45,659 nt of DNA, taken from positions 1 to 45,659 of the IMG/VR virus record IMGVR_UViG_3300030616_000041. The stretch is one strand, 5' to 3'. The translations under genes were made by a program, and so were the position numbers. Every line of letters begins with the position of its first letter. Position 1 is the stretch's first letter. Source of the DNA: a virus. The notes beneath the pieces were generated by a model that was not told the DNA's origin, ran no database searches, and saw nothing but the letters and a program-made list of their open reading frames with translations. Of the stretch, positions 40,951 to 45,659 are shown piece by piece.

Positions 40951-42510
40951 TTATTCTTGATTACTTCCATCGTTTACCATTTCATCAAGCTTTTCCTCAA
41001 TCATTTGTTCAACCTGTTGCTGGCCGCTTTGCATACCACCCTGCATACCTTCATTCATTGAAATTTCGAATTTTTCTTCCAGGGCCTTGATTCTGCTTTT
41101 CTCAACCGCGATTTGCTCCAACTCCGCTTCCCAGTTTTTGCCCTTATTTGCATAATGCTCTTTCAAGGTAAGCATGTTGTTTTTGCGAAGCTCGATTTCC
41201 GCCCGGGCATCTTTATATGGGTCAACCCAATCGAACCCAGGGGGCATCCAATGGCATTCCTGAAACATCCACGGATCCGCAAGGTAGTCATTGAAGGTAT
41301 AGGGGGCCATTTTACCGGATAAAAACATCCAATAAACGAACCGGCTCCAATCAACTTGGCAAAATTCCTTTATAAACCAAGCTTGGGTCATGCGGAAGAT
41401 GCGCCGGTCCTCGATCACGTTCGCCCGCGATGCCGCGAAATTCATTCCTTCCAAATCCTTTGTAGTAATCTGGTAGGAAAGCCCGGTTCCCATGGCAATC
41501 ATGCGCTGTAAAAGCCGCATAAACGGATTAAAGTTTTCGCTTATTTTATCATCCGATTGGATAACTTCGGGCTTTGTTTTGGTGGAAATGATGCGGGCCG
41601 GTTCCCATTTTATGCGGTTCGAAGAATCTTTGCCTTTCCAAAGCGTTGCGCCATCTTCCGGCTTTACCCACATGGCAATCATGGCCTGGATGCGGGATGC
41701 AATCGATTTATCTTCCATCGCATTGTCGGTATTCCATAAATATTTTAGAACGGGGGCCTTCCAGGGAACCCCGATATATTGCTGCAGCCGTTCGCGCGCA
41801 AAGCGAATATCCATTTTGTCGGCTGATACCGGGCGATCCATACCGCCAACCCAGAACTGGCGAACCGCGCCGTATTTGTCAAGGTCAATACCAAATTGCC
41901 TTTCACCGCTTTTCGGCACGCTTTCCATGGTCGAAATATTCCAGTCTTTTGACCAGTCCAAACGGTCCGGTTCAATCATCTGGAAAGCAACCGGCAAATA
42001 ATCGCCTTTTTTGGATTTTACGGTATTGCACAAAACCGAACCGGAATTGATAATGGTTTTAAACCCAAGTTTTTGGGCCTCATAATACGTGCCGCGGCCA
42101 TCCCGGGACCATTGGTCGTTGTGCCGCTTCCAGCCTTCCGCAAGCTTTTGGTTCAATTCCTTTGCCAGTTCGCCGTTAATCCGGATAACCGGTTCCGGCC
42201 GGATACCCTGTCCGATAACGTTTGAAATATAAACCCGGTCGATCGCATTTGAAAGGCCCTGGTTCGCAAGCGAAAGCCTGGACCTGGAAATCATGCGCTT
42301 TAAATCGTTTTTGGTGTTATTGTAAAAGGTATCGGTTGTGGTTGACCAATCATTGTAAAGCCTGGTCGAACTTGCCGCATCGTAATAAAGCCCGATGTTT
42401 TTCTGGAAGGAATTGAACATCTGGCCAATATCCGGTATAAAGGCCGGATCCGCGCCCAGGCCGAAGCCTATCTTTGCCATTGCCGTTCCGATGCGCTGGA
42501 AAAGTCCCAT
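40951..42510 (-). CDS. Portal protein, lambda gpB family (519 aa)
   Basis: The RLYNDWSTTTDTFYNN and SRSRLSLANQGLSNAIDR segments near residues 50-95, VYISNVIGQGIRPEP, and later MTQAWFIKEFCQVDW and WMPPGFDWVDPYKDARAEIE are the sequence course of the lambda-type portal family. A Gln/Met/Glu-rich C-terminus follows. It overlaps the gpW-like gene by one base (TAATG) with GGAG in front. The portal dodecamer is the DNA channel and terminase docking site. Confidence 0.9.
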   Translation of the reverse strand: MGLFQRIGTAMAKIGFGLGADPAFIPDIGQMFNSFQKNIGLYYDAASSTRLYNDWSTTTDTFYNNTKNDLKRMISRSRLSLANQGLSNAIDRVYISNVIGQGIRPEPVIRINGELAKELNQKLAEGWKRHNDQWSRDGRGTYYEAQKLGFKTIINSGSVLCNTVKSKKGDYLPVAFQMIEPDRLDWSKDWNISTMESVPKSGERQFGIDLDKYGAVRQFWVGGMDRPVSADKMDIRFARERLQQYIGVPWKAPVLKYLWNTDNAMEDKSIASRIQAMIAMWVKPEDGATLWKGKDSSNRIKWEPARIISTKTKPEVIQSDDKISENFNPFMRLLQRMIAMGTGLSYQITTKDLEGMNFAASRANVIEDRRIFRMTQAWFIKEFCQVDWSRFVYWMFLSGKMAPYTFNDYLADPWMFQECHWMPPGFDWVDPYKDARAEIELRKNNMLTLKEHYANKGKNWEAELEQIAVEKSRIKALEEKFEISMNEGMQGGMQSGQQQVEQMIEEKLDEMVNDGSNQE

Positions 42511-42719
42511 TAAGATGGCTCCATAAAGATTATGTCAAGCATGCCGCCATGCGTATCCGATGCGTTTTCCGATTCCATCCATTGCGCGAATTCCATTAAA
42601 GCCTTTACGCTTTCGAAGCGATGCTGCCGGTCCCCAACCTGGACATAAGTCACACCCCGCGCCGCTATCTCTTGCGCTTTTGCCTTAACCGCCAGTATTT
42701 CTGCACTTGTAAAAGCCAT
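42510..42719 (-). CDS. gpW-like head-tail connector (69 aa)
   Basis: The sequence MAFTSAEILAVKAKAQEIA, then ARGVTYVQVGDRQHRFESVK and ALMEFAQWMES, shows the helix-strand-strand-helix order of lambda gpW-like joining proteins, and it sits before the portal gene as in lambda. The ATG lacks a ribosome site and stands two bases after the last T-run of the terminator at 42722-42759. A TTG 63 bases upstream keeps the frame open, but that extension would only be translated terminator. Confidence 0.75.
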   Translation of the reverse strand: MAFTSAEILAVKAKAQEIAARGVTYVQVGDRQHRFESVKALMEFAQWMESENASDTHGGMLDIIFMEPS

Positions 42720-42721
42720 AA

Positions 42722-42759
42722 TAAAAAAAAATAGGGGATCAGTTTTTAGGCTGATCCCC
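42722..42759 (-). terminator. Rho-independent terminator directly before the structural operon
   Basis: Perfect 9-bp stem GGGGATCAG/CTGATCCCC on the minus strand with loop CCTAAAAA, then TAT and eight Ts. The gpW-like ATG follows 2 nt later. Transcripts from the promoter at 42877-42905 would end here unless anti-terminated. Confidence 0.9.
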
Positions 42760-42870
42760 CAACGGAATGGGGGGCAAGGCAATTAAGCCCGCCCCCGAAA
42801 TGCAAACTTTGTGACTGGCAAAGTTTGGCACAAATTACCCCTTTAAAAAGATAATGCCGCTTTGCCAGTC
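42722..42870 (-). ncRNA. Predicted leader or 6S-like short RNA (about 148 nt)
   Basis: Starting at the predicted first base 42870, GACTGGCAAAG (42860-42870) pairs perfectly over 11 bp with CTTTGCCAGTC (42813-42823); GGCA/TGCC extends the stem inward after an internal loop. An alternative hairpin CAAACTTTG/CAAAGTTTG (9 bp, loop CCAGTCA) uses part of the same strand. Then come GGGGGCGGGC with GCCTTGCCCCC (G-U pairs) and the terminator. C-rich and G-rich parts can swap partners, so the terminator may compete with an antiterminator. Confidence 0.65.
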
Positions 42871-42876
42871 TTTTTT

Positions 42877-42905
42877 ATTATACGTTATTTTTTTGAAACT
42901 GTCAA
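42877..42905 (-). promoter_or_regulatory. Perfect consensus sigma70 promoter for the structural operon
   Basis: On the minus strand TTGACA (42900-42905), a 17-nt spacer and TATAAT (42877-42882). Both boxes are identical to consensus and the spacing is optimal. It overlaps the stop codon end of the 42885-43085 gene. It faces the leader and terminator at 42722-42870 and then the head genes. Confidence 0.9.
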
Positions 42906-43085
42906 ACTTTTGTCTAATCGCCTATTTAAAGCCTGAAAGAATCTTAACTCGAAAAGTTCTTTATTTGCAGTCCAAAGGTCCGGATATTTCCTTGCTATTT
43001 CGAAAATAGCCATCCATTTATGCCACAAAAACCGGATCGGAAATAAGCTTTTATAGAATTTTGCAAAAATAGTTTTAATCATCAT
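42885..43085 (-). CDS. Small basic aromatic protein upstream of the late promoter (66 aa)
   Basis: The likely protein starts MMIKTIFAKFYKSLF (ATG 43085 or 43082), after GGCGGAA, and continues IRFLWHKWMAIFEIARKYPD and LFELRFFQALNRRLD. It is basic and rich in Phe, Trp and Arg, probably helical. The frame is open further upstream but overlaps another gene. No family recognised. Its end overlaps the promoter at 42877-42905. Could be a regulator of that promoter. Confidence 0.5.
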   Translation of the reverse strand: MMIKTIFAKFYKSLFPIRFLWHKWMAIFEIARKYPDLWTANKELFELRFFQALNRRLDKSLTVSKK

Positions 43086-43101
43086 TTCCGCCAACGTGCC
43101 G

Positions 43102-43410
43102 CTAAACGGCTGACAGTTCGCGCAATTTTTCATACAATGACATGACGGCATAATGTTCGTGATGTGTTTCACAAGCAAGTATAAACTTATCTAACAATGC
43201 GCGAATTTCAGCCTTCGGTTGTTTGGTGATAGTTGGGGGCGATACCTTTTTTTCCGTTGGCGTGAACCATTCATCAACCTCGTTCTTAAAAACACATACG
43301 CTGTCAGTTGAGCATGAATAATTACCGCAAGAGTGAAATATTTGGACCTCGCCGTCCCTATCATCGTACTCAACCCACCAGCCTGTTTTTATTAAGTGCC
43401 TGTGTATCAC
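43102..43410 (-). CDS. Small Cys-containing protein, candidate late regulator (102 aa)
   Basis: GTG start with a textbook site (TAGGAGGTTGGC). The protein has HSCGNYSCSTDSVC, three cysteines in 12 residues, followed by a Pro-rich segment and a helical C-terminus ETHHEHYAVMSLYEKLREL. Compact Cys clusters of this kind are found in Q-type antiterminators and other small zinc regulators, but I do not recognise a family. Position before the late promoter suggests regulation. Confidence 0.6.
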   Translation of the reverse strand: MIHRHLIKTGWWVEYDDRDGEVQIFHSCGNYSCSTDSVCVFKNEVDEWFTPTEKKVSPPTITKQPKAEIRALLDKFILACETHHEHYAVMSLYEKLRELSAV

Positions 43411-43477
43411 GCCAACCTCCTATAAATTTTCCTCGCCCCTGGCTTTCACCAAACTACCCAAATGATGAACAACATCT

Positions 43478-43675
43478 TCACGTAGAAATATTTTCCATGC
43501 TTCTTGCCCACGGCTTCAATGGCTCCGGTCGGTTTTTATTCTCTGCCACCAGAATAACTCTATCCGCTGGCCGCTCAACGTGCAACCGACCTTCATCAAC
43601 CCACTTCCGGGCAGTGGAAATTGACACCCCCCGCAGCCTCGCCCATTCCGATAATCGAACCATTTTTGTTTTCAT
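43478..43675 (-). CDS. Helix-turn-helix regulator, MerR/excisionase-like (65 aa)
   Basis: The opening MVRLSEWARLRGVSISTARKW and the following VDEGRLHVERP form the winged helix-turn-helix of MerR/excisionase-type small DNA-binding proteins (residues 6-40). The predicted transcription start of the promoter at 43683-43711 coincides with the A of the ATG, and no ribosome site is present, so this mRNA is probably leaderless. This is reminiscent of lambda cI made from PRM. It is the first of three genes before the late promoter. Confidence 0.75.
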   Translation of the reverse strand: MKTKMVRLSEWARLRGVSISTARKWVDEGRLHVERPADRVILVAENKNRPEPLKPWARSMENIST

Positions 43676-43682
43676 ATTTCTA

Positions 43683-43711
43683 TATATAACTTGTTAGATT
43701 AATAATGTCAA
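43683..43711 (-). promoter_or_regulatory. Consensus promoter of the HTH gene, leaderless layout
   Basis: Minus strand: TTGACA (43706-43711), 17-nt spacer, TATATA (43683-43688), then 7 nt and the ATG. Strong match to sigma70 consensus. Confidence 0.75.
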
Positions 43712-43732
43712 CGCAAAAAATGAATTTATCCA

Positions 43733-43924
43733 TCAAAACCCCCCGCGTAAAAAGTAATTTGGCCTATCCGGTTCGTCTATGCATGAAATCGAACTGGATG
43801 ATTTCGGTTTTTCTTTGCTTATCGAATTCGTTTCCTTGTTCAGCCATGCCATGGCCTTTTTGTGCGCCGTTTTGGAAAGAATGCCCTTTTCGAAAAGGGT
43901 TTCAACGGTTTCGGCTTCATTCAT
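43733..43924 (-). CDS. Small protein with terminase-like C-terminus (63 aa)
   Basis: The ATG at 43924 lies just after the terminase stop. The N-terminal part (MNEAETVETLFEKGILSKTA) is helical; the middle is Lys/Ser-rich; the end SCIDEPDRPNYFLRGGF resembles the terminase end ENGPDSDYFARRGF. An open frame extends further upstream within the terminase gene, with alternative starts at 43966 and 43972, but without a ribosome site. Could interact with the same partner as the terminase tail. Confidence 0.5.
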   Translation of the reverse strand: MNEAETVETLFEKGILSKTAHKKAMAWLNKETNSISKEKPKSSSSISCIDEPDRPNYFLRGGF

Positions 43925-43925
43925 A

Positions 43926-45659
43926 TCAAAAACCGCGCCTTGCGAAATAGTCACTATCCGGCCCATTTTCATCTTGTTCAATTTCAACCTGTCTTTGGCT
44001 TTTCGCCGGAACCGGCTGCTCGATTTCGCGAATAGTCGATTCATCAAATAGCGCCCGGTCAAGTTCAAGCATCTTCGCGGCCGCGTGCGCGTAATTTTCA
44101 CAACTCCGATAATGGTTCGGGTTCACCTTCACCCAAACAAGCTTCGTTCCCCCGGACCTTTTCGGTTGCGGTTCAAAATATTCATTTTTCACTTGCTCCA
44201 AATAATCCGCATCTATATTATCCGGCAACCAAAACGTTTTCGAACCCATTATCTTTCCAAATTCTTTAGAAAGTCTTTCGCTTTGGCCCTGGTAATGATC
44301 CCCGGTTTTGGATTCCTCAACGAACGGCTTTGTATAATCAAGCCGCGGGCTTCCAACATACGCCCGAAGCGCCGGGATTTGGGCCGTGATATAATCCACA
44401 TCTTCTGCCCTATGCCCGCCCCTATCCATGAATCCCAAGGTTATTTCCAGCTTTCGGCCATCTTCCCGCTTCCATTCCGCATTCCAAGCGCCATTCATAA
44501 ATCGCTCAAAAGCCAATTGCCGCGGGTCAATGCTGGTCCCGGAATCGGTTTGGCTTTGCTTTATGGCGGATTTTATAAAGCCATTCTTTATCAAATAGGT
44601 TGCCATGCCGCGCCCATATCCTCGCACAACGTAATAAAAGCCATCGTCCTGGACATCAACGCCCATGGTAAGCACCAGAACCGCCTTGGGGATGGATCCG
44701 GCCTTATATCCGCCTATTCTGGTCAAAAGGTATTCGGAAGAAAGCTGTTTAGACATTTCTTCCCAAAATTCCGCCCGGTCCTCATTAACGAAAAGCTGGT
44801 AGGTATCGGATCCGGCCCGCCGCGCCTCATAAAACGCCGCCAGCCGGTCAGCGAATGGGATGCCGAAGTCCAAAAGCCTATCCCAATGGAAAGCCACGCT
44901 TTTACGGTTTGCCCGGCCTGTAATTTCGCCATTTCGGGAAATTTTCTCATTTTCTGCAGCCCAAACGCCTTTTTTGTCCAATTCCGGCCGAATTTCTTCC
45001 GGAATCGGCCGTTTGCACTTCGGGCAACGGTAAAAAGCCGCTTTTTCCCGGGCGATTCTTTCCGGATTATGGTCCAAAACACCTTTCCGGTTCGGCTTTT
45101 CGATAATATTTTTGTCCTGCAGTCTGTGATATTCACCGCATGATGGGCAAGGCAAATATCTTTCCAGGCGCAAAACATCGGCCCGCCGTTCTTCCAGGTT
45201 CAAACAATCGCCTTTTGTAAGCGGTGAAGATTCGAAAATGGCCTTATGCCGCCCGATTATCCGATAAGCGGATTGCCGCCGTTTCAGGGCCTCAAGCGGA
45301 TTCCAACCCTTTTTAATCTTCCATTTGCTAACTTCGGATGCATAAATCAACCCATAACCGAAAGAAGCAATATCGGACCGCGCTTCGGCCGAAGCCACGC
45401 GCATATAAAGGTGATTAAGCTTGATTCGCTTCCTGGTTAAATCATCATCGAACCCGGACCAGTATTTGCGGATGCATGGTGTTTCCCGGATAAACGGCTT
45501 TACCCTGGATTCGAAAACTTCCTGGACAACTTCCCTTTTTGAATAGCAAAAAATGGTATTCATCGGAAGATTGTCGATGGAATAAGCCACCATAACCTCA
45601 GCCAATAGGCTTTTGCCGAATTGCGTTGGCCCGCGAAGGATAATGGTATCGTATTTGAG
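43926..45659 (-). CDS. terL: Terminase large subunit, lambda GpA family (partial at 5' end)
   Basis: The reading frame runs off the window edge and includes the Walker A motif GPTQFGKS, encoded near 45609-45632. Further on: a zinc-finger-like pair CPSCGEYHRL and YRCPKCKRPIPEEI, the start of the nuclease domain in VLVLTMGVDVQDDGFYYVV with its acidic residues, and a C-terminal YFARRGF. This is the GpA-type packaging motor: ATPase plus nuclease that cuts concatemers and pumps DNA through the portal. About 70-90 N-terminal residues are probably outside the window. Confidence 0.9.
   Translation of the reverse strand, partial: LKYDTIILRGPTQFGKSLLAEVMVAYSIDNLPMNTIFCYSKREVVQEVFESRVKPFIRETPCIRKYWSGFDDDLTRKRIKLNHLYMRVASAEARSDIASFGYGLIYASEVSKWKIKKGWNPLEALKRRQSAYRIIGRHKAIFESSPLTKGDCLNLEERRADVLRLERYLPCPSCGEYHRLQDKNIIEKPNRKGVLDHNPERIAREKAAFYRCPKCKRPIPEEIRPELDKKGVWAAENEKISRNGEITGRANRKSVAFHWDRLLDFGIPFADRLAAFYEARRAGSDTYQLFVNEDRAEFWEEMSKQLSSEYLLTRIGGYKAGSIPKAVLVLTMGVDVQDDGFYYVVRGYGRGMATYLIKNGFIKSAIKQSQTDSGTSIDPRQLAFERFMNGAWNAEWKREDGRKLEITLGFMDRGGHRAEDVDYITAQIPALRAYVGSPRLDYTKPFVEESKTGDHYQGQSERLSKEFGKIMGSKTFWLPDNIDADYLEQVKNEYFEPQPKRSGGTKLVWVKVNPNHYRSCENYAHAAAKMLELDRALFDESTIREIEQPVPAKSQRQVEIEQDENGPDSDYFARRGF

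Noticed and set aside
42510-42782. Longer gpW-like reading frame starting at a TTG (42782)
   Set aside because: The additional 21 residues would be a translation of the terminator hairpin and show no protein-like pattern.
42813-42876. Plus-strand terminator from ACTGGCAAAG/CTTTGCCAGT followed by CTTTTTT
   Set aside because: No plus-strand gene or promoter leads into it; the inverted repeat is better explained as the 5' stem of the minus-strand leader.
1-45659. Window as a complete circular genome
   Set aside because: Only 44 bases lie beyond the last gene on the left, too few to encode the missing N-terminus of the terminase, so the ends do not join directly.

Overview
The window is most of a tailed double-stranded DNA phage genome (or a prophage-sized stretch of one). 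Every gene I can support lies on the minus strand, so transcription runs from position 45659 down to 1. Gene order follows the lambda-type siphovirus plan: GpA-family large terminase, gpW-like connector, portal, ClpP-type protease fused to the major capsid protein, decoration proteins, gpFII-like and gpZ-like joining proteins, tail terminators, tail tube, G/GT tail chaperones made by -1 frameshifting, tape measure and tail-tip proteins. No integrase, CI-type repressor, tRNA or CRISPR was seen. The host cannot be named. Shine-Dalgarno sites (often AAGG or GGGG-type) and consensus sigma70-type promoters indicate a bacterial host. The heptosyltransferase-like enzyme would fit a Gram-negative, but that is weak evidence.

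Layout from right to left. (1) 43926-45659: terminase large subunit, its N-terminus beyond the window. (2) 42720-43924: a regulatory island of small genes, including an HTH protein with a promoter placed for leaderless mRNA. It ends in a perfect TTGACA-N17-TATAAT promoter, a folded leader of about 150 nt and an intrinsic terminator directly in front of the structural operon. (3) 26505-42719: head and tail genes. Five virion proteins carry long Ser-rich, acidic low-complexity segments. (4) 20945-26453: tail-tip and fibre-like proteins. (5) 12480-20842: a glycan module with a two-domain GT9-like/GT4 enzyme, a sugar aminotransferase, a methyltransferase, a GT29 sialyltransferase-like enzyme, three GT-A-type glycosyltransferases and a radical SAM protein. 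(6) 11649-12496: lysis genes. (7) 6351-11608: recombination and replication genes, with an iteron-type origin inside the initiator gene, ending at a strong terminator. (8) 45-6188: a separately promoted early operon with an SNF2 helicase, Dam-like methylase, PAPS-reductase-like enzyme, HNH protein and many small proteins.

The most interesting hypothesis joins (3) and (5). The phage encodes both probable acceptors (Ser-rich tails on decoration, tail-tube and tail-terminator-like proteins) and a dedicated glycosyltransferase set. The largest of these has a Cys-rich finger reminiscent of autotransporter protein-serine heptosyltransferases. Together they may form a self-contained system for O-glycosylating the virion. 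The second is a lambda PR'/6S/tR'-like late switch rebuilt between terminase and gpW. The third is an origin whose repeat block is kept at DNA level while being read in two different protein frames.

No gene-free stretch exceeds about 175 bases. The larger gaps (6189-6350, 7532-7643, 9511-9682, 42720-42884) hold the regulatory structures listed.
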